DNA of 64,000 nt from positions 256,619 to 320,618 of the forward strand of contig NZ_CAXMZT010000004.1 of the NCBI RefSeq assembly GCF_964199965.1, read 5' to 3'. This stretch comes from JAFIFT01 sp020051095. Lineage in GTDB: Bacteria; Pseudomonadota; Gammaproteobacteria; Legionellales; Legionellaceae. Under the pieces are notes generated by a model that was not told the DNA's origin, did not search any database, and was given only the letters and a program-made list of their open reading frames with translations. This document shows, piece after piece, positions 54,802 through 64,000 of this stretch. Made by a program: the position numbers and the translations under genes. Position 1 is the first letter of the stretch; each line of letters starts with the position of its first letter.

Positions 54802-54990
54802 ACAACACCATTTTATGATTTATATGTATTAGTATGATTCATTTGCAAGGTTTTTCCACAATCATAGAAATTAAAACCGGCCTCGGAAAGGCTTGCGTTA
54901 AGAAATCCCTCGGTGTCTATAAGTTATCTTTTTGTTATAATAATTCTAACATTATTTAGGCTACTGAAAATATTATACGGGTAATTGTAA

Positions 54991-56154
54991 ATGTCTCAAA
55001 AAATCAAAATCCTTGTCATTGGCGCTGGCATTGCAGGGCCTGCCGTTTGTTATTGGTTAACAAGATTTGGTTTTTCGCCTATCTTGATTGAAAAATCTGC
55101 TGGGATTCGAAAAGGCGGGCAAGCACTGGATGTCCGCGGTATAGCAACACATATCGCTCGAGAAATGGGTATCTATGACCAAATAGGTGATAGGCGTACG
55201 CGAATAGAATGCGGTCGATTTGTGGATGCGTCAGGCAAAGTCCTCCATGAAGAACAGGGTGAGAAATTCGGATTCAGACAAGACGATGAAGTTGAAATTC
55301 TCCGCGGTGATTTGGTTGAAATCCTGATGAAATCAATTCCTGGAGTGCCCTGTTATTTCAATCAATCGATTGTTAGCCTGCAACAGAATGATGATAAAGT
55401 CATTGTCAATTTTAAAGATGGGAAAGTTGAGCAGTTTGATATCGTGATTGCAGCCGATGGCATCCACTCGACTACCAGGCGCATGGCCTTTGATAAACAT
55501 GAATATCAGTTAATTAATCTTGGTTCCTATCTGTGCACATTCACCATCCCCAATTACCTTGGTTTGAGTCATATGGACTTGGAATGTGAAGCAAACCATA
55601 AACTGGTGTCAATCAATAGCGATAACAATCCTGAAATAGCGCGTGCTGGATTTATGTTCCGCTCTCAACATGTATTGAAAGATATACGTGATGAAAATGA
55701 ACAAAAACAATTTCTGTGTGATACGTTTCGGGATTTTGGCTGGGAAGTACAAAATATTTTACAGCGCATGCCAGATAGCGACGATTTTTATTTTGACGCC
55801 ATTACCCAAGTAAAAATGCCCAGCTGGACCAAAGGCCGAATAGCCCTTGTTGGCGATGCAGGGTATTGCGCTTCCCCACTATCTGGTCAAGGTAATAATC
55901 TGGCATTCGTTGGCGCCTACATTTTGGCAGGCGAATTAAAAGCGGCTAATGGCAATTATATTCAGGCGTTTACTCGCTATAATGAACGCCTCCATCCCTT
56001 TGTTGAATCCAATCAAAAATTTGGCGTTTGGGTGAGCGAATCATTCCTGGTGGAAGATGAAGTTTCCAAAGAAATTGCTGAAGAACGTTCAAACAGAATC
56101 CTATCCATGATCAAATCCGTTTCAAATGCGATTACATTGCCGCGATATGAGTGA
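54991..56154 (+). CDS. FAD-dependent monooxygenase (PHBH/TetX-like)
   Basis: The product has 387 residues. FAD-binding GxGxxG lies in ILVIGAGIAGPAVCYWL at the N-terminus. The DG motif is VIAADGIHSTTR near 155 and the GD motif is IALVGDAGYCASPLSGQG near 285. The GGQALDVRG segment near 43 is shared with TetX-like enzymes. It hydroxylates a small aromatic or polyketide-like substrate using NAD(P)H and O2; the substrate is unknown. Single gene. Confidence 0.92.
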   Translation: MSQKIKILVIGAGIAGPAVCYWLTRFGFSPILIEKSAGIRKGGQALDVRGIATHIAREMGIYDQIGDRRTRIECGRFVDASGKVLHEEQGEKFGFRQDDEVEILRGDLVEILMKSIPGVPCYFNQSIVSLQQNDDKVIVNFKDGKVEQFDIVIAADGIHSTTRRMAFDKHEYQLINLGSYLCTFTIPNYLGLSHMDLECEANHKLVSINSDNNPEIARAGFMFRSQHVLKDIRDENEQKQFLCDTFRDFGWEVQNILQRMPDSDDFYFDAITQVKMPSWTKGRIALVGDAGYCASPLSGQGNNLAFVGAYILAGELKAANGNYIQAFTRYNERLHPFVESNQKFGVWVSESFLVEDEVSKEIAEERSNRILSMIKSVSNAITLPRYE

Positions 56155-56694
56155 AGACGTCGCTTTATCTATCCTATAGACATCCATAAATTACTGCAAT
56201 ACCAGTAAATTTTAGAATTTAAATCAATTTAGATACTATGGCTGAAAGAAATGAGAGTTTTTTTACCGTTATAGCAGTACTTATTGATATATTCATACGA
56301 AAAAGAACAAATAAAGACTGCATCTTTATCAATATTACTGCTGTAACAGTAATATATTCCGCATAAAGCGGAGGGCGACGTTCATGGGTTATTGCTATGG
56401 TTTCATAACCAAAATGATGTCAGAAATAAATCCTGGTTTCTAGTGCGGAATAACAGATCGAACAAGCGCATCGGGCTGATTAATACATCCGTTTAGATCA
56501 GTTGCAGCAATGTGAGCAGTTTATCATGGATATGCTGAAGCATCCGTTGGTAGTGCATATGAGTAAAACTACCTCAGCGCTTGGGGATAAGTCTATGTTT
56601 TAAAAAAACTGTATATCCCTCAGAGCCTATTTTTCAGGGTTTGACCTTGCTAGGCGCCTTATACCATGCTGGTGGAATAGCGCTGATTCCTTAA
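56155..56694. other. Gap without a recognisable gene
   Basis: AT-rich spacer with only short frames. Nothing is supported. Confidence 0.4.
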
Positions 56695-57330
56695 CTATTG
56701 TTTAGGTCTTGCCTTGGGTATACTCACATCAATTGGATTGGGTGTTATCGATGGATCGGTTGAAGAGGCTGGAGACTTCTCTGGGTTTGGAGATTTCCTT
56801 TCTTTTAACTCAGTGAATCTATTTTTAAAGTCACTCTTATCTGTGTTCTCGGGTTCTTTCTTAAGGCCTTTTAAATTATTAATGAAATCTTGGCGAATAT
56901 TGTTAAGTTGATCAGGATTCACTTTTCCCTCAAGCAACTCACCATCGCCATAAGACAAGGCGTAGCGTCCATTTGGATTGCCATTGGCATCGACTTCAAT
57001 GACCATAAATGGGATCTTTTTAGCAGCCAATTTCTTAAAAAAGGCGATCGCTTCTTCATGACTGCCAAATTCTAATACATCATGACCATTTTTGTCTTTC
57101 AAAGGTTCCTTTTCAAATTCCTTTCGATAGGCATCGAGCACTAAACGATTATAATCCTCAATCGCTTTCATCAGTTTTGCATCTTTATCTTCACCCTCAT
57201 CGTTTGCAAGCTTTGGATTGGGAAGTATAAAGGTAGTTAAATTTTTACTCATTTCCTGGTTTGCAGTCATTGTCTTTCGGGCTGCTTCTTCCTGAATTCG
57301 TCTTAGTTCATCTTTTTTAGATTGGGTCAT
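56695..57330 (-). CDS. Unknown charged protein, candidate effector
   Basis: The product has 211 residues. A helical charged N-terminus is followed by a compact alpha/beta segment at about 75-140 (SHEEAIAFFKKLAAKKIPF, VIEVDANGNPNGRYAL). A Pro/Ser/Lys-rich disordered tail begins at about 165. AGGA precedes the ATG. There are no enzyme motifs, signal peptide or membrane segments. The SHEEAIAFFKKL-plus-NGRYAL pattern recurs in Legionella proteins as far as memory serves, without a known function. Confidence 0.55.
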   Translation of the reverse strand: MTQSKKDELRRIQEEAARKTMTANQEMSKNLTTFILPNPKLANDEGEDKDAKLMKAIEDYNRLVLDAYRKEFEKEPLKDKNGHDVLEFGSHEEAIAFFKKLAAKKIPFMVIEVDANGNPNGRYALSYGDGELLEGKVNPDQLNNIRQDFINNLKGLKKEPENTDKSDFKNRFTELKERKSPNPEKSPASSTDPSITPNPIDVSIPKARPKQ

Positions 57331-57967
57331 TATAGTATCCTCTCATTCATGTTGTAGAATAGAATACATCGGATGTATTTATTTTAGTCTTTCATGATAA
57401 TATTTTACCACTTATTTACAATATTGTCAGTGTTGTCTGAAACTGAACCCGCACACTGATGTCTAGATGTACTCCATTGACTCGGTATTAACCCTCGTCA
57501 ATGCATGGTTACTTAAAAAATTACAACACTGATAGGGGGATATCAAGATATTGGCGTATAGTATATTAATACAAAAAGGCAAATTAGGGCCCAAGCATTC
57601 AATGTCACGATTAACAAGGTTTTTAACGTTTGAGGGAAACATCTCGACTTTTGTTAATTCATTTATTGTACAATATTATCTTTCATCGAACATTGCGCTG
57701 CGTATGGGCGATCGCGAATCTAATGAAAATTTAAATAAACCAATTCAAGCCCTTCGCTCCCAAGCCACAGCTTGATATAGTTTAATCTATGGGCCTAAAG
57801 CTGTAGGGCAATTTTTGTAGATATTTGTTTCACCGGGATGAGATTTGCATTGAAATTTCTTAATACTGAACTTGAGAAAGCATAAAGCTGGAACTTTTTT
57901 GATCTATTTTGACTTTCAAGATGAGCGTATACCCGCTCTACGAGTGAAAGTTAGTAAATTTTACTTC
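57331..57967. other. Gap with weak coding traces
   Basis: A 74-codon frame at 57551-57775 starts at TTG without a ribosome site and has no family likeness. Otherwise nothing is seen. Confidence 0.35.
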
Positions 57968-58534
57968 TTATAAGTTAAAAAACTTAGCTAACATGATAAA
58001 GGCGACAAGGGATAATGAAGGTAAAGACAGACACCCCATTAATACTTTAAAAAACCAATTTACATGAACCTCCCCATCAGACCGCTTAATCTTTACATTC
58101 AAAACAAAGAATATGATTAATAACGCTAAGGTTATACCAGCAAAGCATGCCCACAAAACACCGATATAGCTTGGGGGATTTTGCCATAAATTTGCAAACG
58201 TATAAGCACTAATATCTCCAGCATCCACTGAGAAAAAAGAAGTTAATAGATAAAAAAATTGCAGAGTATAAATTTGCCAATAACTCTTTTTAGACATATT
58301 TTTTACAAGAATATAAGTTCCTAACAGATAATAGGTACTTCTAAGTATGTATTCTGGTATGCCCAGAATATACATACCCCAACCAAATACCAACAGCCGG
58401 AACAAATAACCCAATAAAAAGGTTATATCAAAAAGTTTGAACATCCATAGTTCTTTTTTCGTCATTCTGACAGCGCTCAACTTTAAATAATCCAAGCGAC
58501 CAGGAACCCAGTATGCATATTTTTCCCTAAACAA
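57968..58534 (-). CDS. Multi-pass membrane protein of unknown function
   Basis: The product has 188 residues. About four membrane helices lie at 35-60, 66-80, 122-145 and 165-185. A Yip1-like arrangement is possible (short cytosolic start WVPGRLDYLKLS, helices in the C-terminal part) but no signature fixes it. The start codon is uncertain. Isolated on the minus strand. Confidence 0.55.
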   Translation of the reverse strand: MFREKYAYWVPGRLDYLKLSAVRMTKKELWMFKLFDITFLLGYLFRLLVFGWGMYILGIPEYILRSTYYLLGTYILVKNMSKKSYWQIYTLQFFYLLTSFFSVDAGDISAYTFANLWQNPPSYIGVLWACFAGITLALLIIFFVLNVKIKRSDGEVHVNWFFKVLMGCLSLPSLSLVAFIMLAKFFNL

Positions 58535-58718
58535 ACAACATGGGAATTTGAATAGTTAACAAAGAAAAACGAGATCTTATGCCTAAATTTCTTTAGAAAG
58601 TGGTCCATTAATTTCGCCCACCTCTTTTCGCTTTGATGATTGCGGAATAAGCTTGCTGAAATCAATGCTTTGTTTGAGGTATAATACAATCCTCTACTTC
58701 AATTAACCGAATCAAGTT

Positions 58719-58919
58719 ATGCAAAAACTAAGCACTGTTACATGTCCGACATGTGGTCAACAAGATACTTGGAACCCAAATAATGTTGCCAGACCTTTTT
58801 GCTCGCAACGTTGTAAATTGATTGATTTAGGTGAGTGGGCAAGTGAAACCAGGACAATTGCTGGTGAGTCAATCGATCCTACTATTGCTTTTGATACGAA
58901 TGACGTTGTGCTTGAATGA
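58719..58919 (+). CDS. yacG: DNA gyrase inhibitor YacG
   Basis: The product has 66 residues. The zinc site is CPTCGQ ... FCSQRCKLIDLGEW, diagnostic of YacG, which binds GyrB and inhibits DNA binding by gyrase. The acidic C-terminal tail is of usual length. In many gammaproteobacteria yacG lies beside coaE and pilD; here it has no such neighbours. Confidence 0.94.
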   Translation: MQKLSTVTCPTCGQQDTWNPNNVARPFCSQRCKLIDLGEWASETRTIAGESIDPTIAFDTNDVVLE

Positions 58920-59064
58920 GATTATTGTCTCATCCGAAGTAATCAGAGAGCGATGTCAAACCAGCGTGTTATCTGACGGATTGTCCCTTTATTTTCAACA
59001 AAACTGGTCTTTTTATGACCAATTGACTATATATTAAGTAGGGCCTTAAAAAAAGTGACGCGTT

Positions 59065-59505
59065 ATGTTGCTCAAGTTATCTATTGTTATCATGATGGGT
59101 TGTTTTAGTCTATTGACTAACGCTAAGCAATCAAATCATGCGTTTCATCCCCTCCAAAGCTTGCTACAAACAGCTACGGCCAATACAGCAGCCAAGCTTG
59201 ATGATAGGCATAAGCTTGTGCATTATAGTCACCAAAATTACCGGCAATTTAGAGGCTCTCATCGAAAGTTTTACAGTGGTAGTCGTCGCATCTATCGAAA
59301 TGATTTACGCATCTATAACAATGGTCAACGGTTGGATAATATTGGGACTCGCTTTCGAGGAAACATTTATATCAATCCAAGAAAGATCTATCAACATAAA
59401 TATCGATTCAATAACTACCCAAACTATCCATACGATGATGAAATCATCATAAATAGACCTTATAACCGATTCCAACAATTTCAGGATGAAAATAATCCCT
59501 ACTAA
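59065..59505 (+). CDS. Secreted Tyr/Arg/Asn-rich protein
   Basis: The product has 146 residues. The signal peptide (MLLKLSIVIMMGCFSLLTNA) is followed by a low-complexity region rich in Arg, Tyr, Asn and His (YRQFRGSHRKFYSGSRRIY). There are no Cys in the mature part. It could be a cell-surface or periplasmic nucleic-acid- or polymer-binding protein. Unrecognised. Confidence 0.6.
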   Translation: MLLKLSIVIMMGCFSLLTNAKQSNHAFHPLQSLLQTATANTAAKLDDRHKLVHYSHQNYRQFRGSHRKFYSGSRRIYRNDLRIYNNGQRLDNIGTRFRGNIYINPRKIYQHKYRFNNYPNYPYDDEIIINRPYNRFQQFQDENNPY

Positions 59506-59620
59506 TCGGGATACGAGGCCATCATAGGGCTGCCAGCATTAATGAAAAAATAGGTTTTATCTAGAAATTAATTACCTCGCCAGGTATAATGCACAACTAC
59601 TTATCATTTAGTAGTAAGTC

Positions 59621-60058
59621 ATGACACAATCAAACCTATTAATTGTCTGGTCCAATTATTATAACGATTTAGCTGAAAAACAGCTGGAGACTTGTTTAAG
59701 TAAGTTAAAACAGTATCCATATCATTATCAAGTTGAAACAGTTGAAGCTGGCACTTATGAAATCCCAACCGTTATTACCCATTATCATCGCACGAATCCT
59801 TTTGATGCTTACTTACCTCTGAGCTTGTTACTGAAAGGGAAAACCGACCATTATGAGTTTATTTGGGAACATGTGAAAGCGTGCTTTATCAAATTCACAT
59901 TAGACGGTCTGCTCTTGGGTAATGGAATTATTACCGCCCCGAGTATGGAAGTTTTACAAGAACGAGTCGAAAACGGTGAACGAGTCCAAGAAGCAATTAA
60001 TGCAGTGGATTATCTAATTCGCTTTAAAAATAATAAAGATACATTGTCTCATGCCTAA
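59621..60058 (+). CDS. 6,7-dimethyl-8-ribityllumazine synthase paralogue
   Basis: The product has 145 residues. The family fold is seen in LLIVWSNYYNDL, ETVEAGTYEIPTVI and LLLKGKTDHYEFIWEHV, where the His corresponds to the catalytic His, and in LDGLLLGNGIIT. The enzyme condenses a ribityl-uracil with 3,4-dihydroxybutanone phosphate in riboflavin synthesis. The sequence is divergent and the gene stands outside a rib operon. Its stop overlaps the start of a second, broken copy. Confidence 0.85.
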   Translation: MTQSNLLIVWSNYYNDLAEKQLETCLSKLKQYPYHYQVETVEAGTYEIPTVITHYHRTNPFDAYLPLSLLLKGKTDHYEFIWEHVKACFIKFTLDGLLLGNGIITAPSMEVLQERVENGERVQEAINAVDYLIRFKNNKDTLSHA

Positions 60059-60281
60059 TATCCTAATCATTTCGTCTGAAGTCCATAAACAATTAGCATC
60101 CGAACAGCTTGGTCTCTGTTAAAATCTTGTTAAAGCCGCAGGTTACGATTACCAAGTTGAGATATTTCAAGCAGGGGCTGATGAAATTCCGTTTGTCATA
60201 AATACCTATCATCAAAATAATCCCTGTGATGGATATATTGCGCCGGGTTTAGCCCAATTGTCAGGCCAAGACTTAACCTAG
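60051..60281 (+). pseudogene. Second lumazine-synthase-like copy, broken
   Basis: The frame starts MPNILIISSEVHKQLASEQ at an ATG overlapping the previous gene's end. It has an in-frame TAA after GLC, resumes NLVKAAGYDYQVEIFQAGAD with EIPFVINTYH, and ends at TAG after SGQDLT. About half of the protein, including the active-site His, is lost. Confidence 0.8.
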
Positions 60282-60434
60282 AAGGATAGAGACTGTTGTC
60301 GACCCTTCATAGGTTGGCAGACTGTTTTATTCAACAATTGGTGGAACAGACAGGCACCTCTGGGTACCGCGTACGATCCCTGAAATTATTTATGTGCTAT
60401 ATTTTAAATCATATAGATTTAGTTTATAGCATTT

Positions 60435-61361
60435 ATGCCCGCAACCATATCCGCTCACGATGCGTTCCAACTACTGCATTATCAATATGCCCAAAAGCCC
60501 GGTTATGTTGGGCAGATTAATGATATCATTGACAACGAGCTACATTCCTCTAAGATTTTGTGCCTCTCAGACACCACCGATGTGATGGTTGGCCCAAGAC
60601 AGCCGACCGATTCGCTTGCCATTGCCATTGAGAGAAAGATTAGTCGACCTATCGAAATAGTGGGCTCTGACTATATCGATTTCAACTATATGACTTCAGA
60701 CAAACCTAAATGGGATGACCCGCTGTTTGGTGCACATCTACCTCAAAATAAAAATGAGCCTAGGCGAGAATATTCTAAGGTGGATAGCAAAAAACTAGCG
60801 GAAGATTTAAAAAATAGAACATCATTTGATTTGATTTTGTCTAAAAACTCGCTCTGCTGTTGTGATGGTACCCATACCTGTGGTGGTGTGCCCATAGACA
60901 AGCAATCACAAAAGCAATATTTAGAAACACTCTTAACAAAAAGCCCCGATTTAATGGTCTTGAGTGGCAATAAAATGTTTTTTGATGATGAGGCGCAACG
61001 TAAAAATTATCTTTCAGCTAAAGCTAACCTAAAGGATGCCTGTCATGAATTAACTCAATCATCACCAGACTATGGATTTAGAGTCATTGATACAAAGGAG
61101 TATCATGGCGTTGATGGGCAAAATGATTCACATATGGAATATGGCTATATGCTGGTTGTTTATAAGAAAACTGCGGTTAATTTTATTGATAAAAATGAAT
61201 CACTTGAGCAACTCCGGCGCGTCAAAAAGATGGGAAATGTGGAATCGGATGCAAAGCAAACTCATCAACTAACCAATTCGGGTCAATCCCTGTTTTCTAG
61301 CAAAGACTCTGCGCAAAAAGACCAGACAAATTCTGAATTGGTTAACAGACCACCAAAATAA
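60435..61361 (+). CDS. Unknown protein with Cys cluster, candidate effector
   Basis: The product has 308 residues. An N-terminal alpha/beta segment resembles a SAM-binding-like layout (KILCLSDTTDVMVG, IEIVGSDYIDFNY, FDLILSKNSLCCCDG). The cluster CCCDGTHTCGGVP is notable and could bind metal. The C-terminus is polar and disordered. No ribosome site is obvious. The fold suggestion is tentative and no function is assigned. Confidence 0.5.
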   Translation: MPATISAHDAFQLLHYQYAQKPGYVGQINDIIDNELHSSKILCLSDTTDVMVGPRQPTDSLAIAIERKISRPIEIVGSDYIDFNYMTSDKPKWDDPLFGAHLPQNKNEPRREYSKVDSKKLAEDLKNRTSFDLILSKNSLCCCDGTHTCGGVPIDKQSQKQYLETLLTKSPDLMVLSGNKMFFDDEAQRKNYLSAKANLKDACHELTQSSPDYGFRVIDTKEYHGVDGQNDSHMEYGYMLVVYKKTAVNFIDKNESLEQLRRVKKMGNVESDAKQTHQLTNSGQSLFSSKDSAQKDQTNSELVNRPPK

Positions 61362-61820
61362 ATTGTCTCAGCACCTCGGTGGAGTCAAGGCGATATGCGA
61401 TATCTTCAACAGCATTTATTCATGGCCCACCATCCGAAAGATGGATTATTTGACTAAAATCGCTCTCAACAATGCCTGCATTAACTTTAGGTATTACAGG
61501 CTGAATATAACGCACCAATCTATTTCATTTCTTTTGAAACATCTTGGGCTAATGGTGCTGGATGACTCACGGGAATTCGAACTACTTTAGCCCCTTCATT
61601 ATAGCTGAATTTCATATATATATCGTAATAAAATCCAATAGGTCCTTATCGTTGAATAAGAATAGATCAACACCATTGCCCAGCCCAATCCAATATACCG
61701 ATTTGGCGTTGAAGTATAAATGGCATGAATGGATCTGAATTTATTTCAATTTACTATTGATGCTGCTTCACTTAAATGATATTAAATTAATTATCATGAT
61801 TTTGTGTCGGAGGTAATACC
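61362..61820. other. Gap without a supported gene
   Basis: Only short frames without start signals. The promoter of the next gene is presumably included. Confidence 0.4.
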
Positions 61821-62339
61821 ATGGGCCAGACATCCAGATTACAACGTCAGGGTAACAATCTATACCAAACACGTCTATTTGCAAACATTCATCAATTACA
61901 AGTCCAATTAGATCAACTGGATAAAAAGCAGCCCTTCTTTTCAAAATTTTTCTCGCGGTCCAATACCCACAAAGCCTCTGAATTAGCCAATCAACTCGAT
62001 AGCATAACCGATGTTTTAAAATGGCATGAGCTAACTCAAACTGTGTTGCGTGGAAGCTATGATAGCGAGATAAAGACATTATTTAAAAGAGCATTTGTTG
62101 ATCATGAATTAGGAAAAAGCCATATAACTGATCGTGTAACTTTCATTAACAATCAAAGACTTGAGGCAACCGCAAGCCAATCAGGACCGCCATTTGGCGC
62201 TTTTGCTACCATGGGAATAATAATCCAAAATCAACGGACCCAATCAGAAATTTATGAACAATCCTATCGAAAGCTTAAAATACACTTCGATAAACTCCTT
62301 GAGCAAAAAGCACAGCAAAAAAAACACGAACTCAATTAA
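61821..62339 (+). CDS. Hypothetical helical protein
   Basis: The product has 172 residues. GGAGG lies nine bases before the ATG, a strong ribosome site. It is mostly helical and basic, with a central FFSKFFSRSNTHKASELANQ and a Gly-rich hydrophobic patch (GPPFGAFATMGIIIQ) near 125-140. No family recognised. It belongs to a run of three plus-strand unknown genes. Confidence 0.55.
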   Translation: MGQTSRLQRQGNNLYQTRLFANIHQLQVQLDQLDKKQPFFSKFFSRSNTHKASELANQLDSITDVLKWHELTQTVLRGSYDSEIKTLFKRAFVDHELGKSHITDRVTFINNQRLEATASQSGPPFGAFATMGIIIQNQRTQSEIYEQSYRKLKIHFDKLLEQKAQQKKHELN

Positions 62340-62462
62340 TTAGGGTATGTTTATTAGAATGCATCGATGAGTTTAAAGGAATAAGTACTCACGATATTCA
62401 ACGCCATTTTCTATTCTATACTATTATTATGTTTGTAATTTATACATAATGGCGATTGTCAA

Positions 62463-63320
62463 ATGACAAGCGAAAAAAACGAGGATGTATTTTCCAGCCT
62501 TGAAAGAAGCCGAAAGCAAACGCTAAATCAGTCTAGCTTTCAATTTAAAGAGCTTGACCCCAGCGAATTGGAAGATTACCCCGCGTTCTTAATTGGCAAT
62601 GACAGGCCCTTGAATGAAACAGAGTTAGAAAGTTTTCAAATGACATCTGATTTTCTGCTGGTAGGAACATCGTTGTTTCGTTCGATTGATTTTGCTTGTC
62701 GATTGGCCTCAACCCACAAAGTGAATCCCAAAGTGATTATTGTCGACAATAGTCGACAGGTAATCGATACCTGGGCAAAGCTTAAATCCTTTTTTGAAAA
62801 GACAACGGAAACGGATGCAAAAAAATTCTTAGAAGATCCGGATGATGGTTTCCTTGAGTTTATTTTTAATGAATTACAAGATTCGACTATGAATGCCAAT
62901 CTTCGAAAAGGTACACTGGTAAGTAGTGTTCCATATTTTAGGCAATTTTTTAGAGTTTATAGTGTCGAGCAAGTCAGATCCATCATATTAAAAGCGCAAG
63001 TTTTGCGACAAGATTGGGGAAATGACGAATTATTTAATGATATTAAGCGCCTCTATCCGGATAGACCAATTGTGGCGTATCCTTCCAATATTATTAGCTG
63101 CTGTAAACAGTCGGATCAGTGCAAGGTATTAAAATCAATTTCGACGCTTCAACCTTCATTATGTATCTTTTCAAACCTTGATCCTGACTGGCGTGTGCCA
63201 ACGATGACTTATATGCTTCCAAAGCCCACCATTGTCGAAATTGGCAATATATTGAAATTAGAAGATAGTGTCGTTAATCCGACTGAGGGTAATCTCGGCA
63301 ATAGCCCGCAACCGAAATGA
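62463..63320 (+). CDS. Unknown 285-residue protein, candidate effector
   Basis: A Rossmann-like core is suggested by DFLLVGTSLFRSIDFACRL and KVIIVDNSRQVIDTW at about 60-105, where an acidic strand end follows a Gly-containing loop. The middle is helical. A second hydrophobic strand set (RPIVAYPSNIISCC) contains a Cys pair. There is no membrane helix or signal peptide. Function unknown. Confidence 0.5.
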   Translation: MTSEKNEDVFSSLERSRKQTLNQSSFQFKELDPSELEDYPAFLIGNDRPLNETELESFQMTSDFLLVGTSLFRSIDFACRLASTHKVNPKVIIVDNSRQVIDTWAKLKSFFEKTTETDAKKFLEDPDDGFLEFIFNELQDSTMNANLRKGTLVSSVPYFRQFFRVYSVEQVRSIILKAQVLRQDWGNDELFNDIKRLYPDRPIVAYPSNIISCCKQSDQCKVLKSISTLQPSLCIFSNLDPDWRVPTMTYMLPKPTIVEIGNILKLEDSVVNPTEGNLGNSPQPK

Positions 63321-63353
63321 ATTTTTAACATAAACACTGAGGAATGATAAATT

Positions 63354-63866
63354 ATGGATGCTAAATACAAGCAGTTCGATACCACATACACCAGCCCCCT
63401 GGGAACCTATGAGCTATGTTGGATTAGATTAGAAAGCACTGCCCAACAAGACCTATTCCTAGAAAAATTGGCCTCCCTTTCCGACTCGTCATTAGCCAGA
63501 CTCGATATCAGTGGCAATCGACTTGGCGAATGCCCTCCAGCGTTTCATGCAAAGGTATTTGAGAGTCTGCAAAAGACGCCTGCAAATTTCCATACCTTGG
63601 ATCTGAGTTTTAACCAATTGGGTTTAGTGCCAGTCCATGATTTATGTCATCTACTTAGTCATATTCCAAGCTCGGTAGTAGACGTTAATTTCACTCATAA
63701 TAAATTGAAAAATTTTAGTGAAAAAGAACTAGACAAAATTGCATGCGCTTTCCCTGAAACAGTAAAAGTTGTCGATTTTGCATCGAACTCTTTATCGGAT
63801 GACTGTGTTGATAAATTAGCTGGCATAATTTCTGATCACTCAGTTTGTAATAGGAATAACCCCTAG
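63354..63866 (+). CDS. Leucine-rich-repeat protein, candidate effector
   Basis: The product has 170 residues. Repeats SLARLDISGNRLGE, NFHTLDLSFNQLGL, SVVDVNFTHNKLKN and TVKVVDFASNSLSD recur every 28-40 residues with the LxLxxNxL pattern. They resemble the ribonuclease-inhibitor-like LRR units of Legionella effectors. GAGGAATG precedes the ATG. The protein stops inside a hairpin arm soon after the fourth repeat, so it may be 3'-truncated. Confidence 0.8.
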   Translation: MDAKYKQFDTTYTSPLGTYELCWIRLESTAQQDLFLEKLASLSDSSLARLDISGNRLGECPPAFHAKVFESLQKTPANFHTLDLSFNQLGLVPVHDLCHLLSHIPSSVVDVNFTHNKLKNFSEKELDKIACAFPETVKVVDFASNSLSDDCVDKLAGIISDHSVCNRNNP

Positions 63867-63886
63867 GCGCGACGCTCTGAGTGATC
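63834..63886. terminator. Hairpin spanning the LRR gene end
   Basis: GATCACTCAG and CTGAGTGATC form ten-base arms around the stop codon and are followed by ATATATTTTTG. It could end transcription or mark an insertion. Confidence 0.45.
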
Positions 63887-63933
63887 CTGATATATTTTTG
63901 TTCAATAAGAAAAAATTGGCAAAACCAAAGAGA

Positions 63934-63998
63934 ACCCCCTCGCCCGCGCTAGAATTTTAACCAGGGGTAAAATCTTGCTCGCGGGAGAGGGTTGGGGC
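63934..63998. repeat. Palindromic REP-like element at the window end
   Basis: ACCCCCTCGCCCGCG is mirrored by CGCGGGAGAGGGTTGGGG. Probably a short mobile repeat, possibly continuing past the window. Confidence 0.65.
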
Positions 63999-64000
63999 TA

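Overview
The window looks like a chromosomal segment of a Legionella-type gammaproteobacterium. It is AT-rich. It encodes a major outer-membrane-protein homologue (17876-18865) and many eukaryotic-like or effector-like proteins: an F-box-like protein, two leucine-rich-repeat proteins, a protein kinase and several long proteins of no recognised family. It also carries repeated small mobile elements and many gene remnants. No rRNA or tRNA gene was seen. The species call is an inference from gene content.

Layout. 1-6.9 kb: an erythromycin-esterase/hydrolase pair, Hsp20, a secreted serine hydrolase and an exported methyltransferase-like protein, interspersed with a 264-bp miniature element. 7-8 kb: palindromes and an IS3 remnant. 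8.2-15.1 kb: a dehydrogenase/methyltransferase pair, then a compact operon of ATP-grasp enzyme, 46-residue peptide, ThiS/MoaD-like sulfur carrier ending in GG, YcaO and TfuA. This is the most interesting system in the window: a candidate thioamide-forming RiPP or peptide-modification locus that combines YcaO-TfuA with its own sulfur carrier and an ATP-grasp ligase. A gene of unknown function converges on it. 15.7-28 kb: toxin-antitoxin loci (broken AbiE, intact TacAT and VapBC), outer membrane protein, candidate effectors and IS debris. 28-32 kb: a FAD/NAD-binding protein split by one amber codon, a thioredoxin-CcdA-type membrane fusion and a 5'-truncated group II intron.

33.6-37.6 kb holds three candidate effectors, including a degenerate LRR protein and a divergent kinase. 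37.8-42.0 kb is a cold-adaptation island: three cold-shock proteins, an RRM protein, a small Cys4 protein, a fatty acid desaturase and a DEAD-box helicase fragment, bounded by two ~640-bp direct repeats that each carry the same csp gene. 42-46.4 kb contains scars of a conjugative element (TraD, integrase and KatG remnants), a cytosolic beta-lactamase-fold protein and a ZIP transporter. 46.4-51.4 kb has DUF302, the ABC-F protein YbiT and a four-gene set resembling wall teichoic acid genes (TagD and TagB/F-like) with two FUSC-like membrane proteins.

52.4-64 kb is mostly proteins of unknown function. One (53938-54801) shows the Thr-x5-Cys...His spacing of CheD/BLF1/CNF-type glutamine deamidases. 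Others are a FAD monooxygenase, YacG, a lumazine-synthase paralogue with a decayed second copy, and a second LRR protein. Family calls come from reading the translated sequence by eye; no database search was run.
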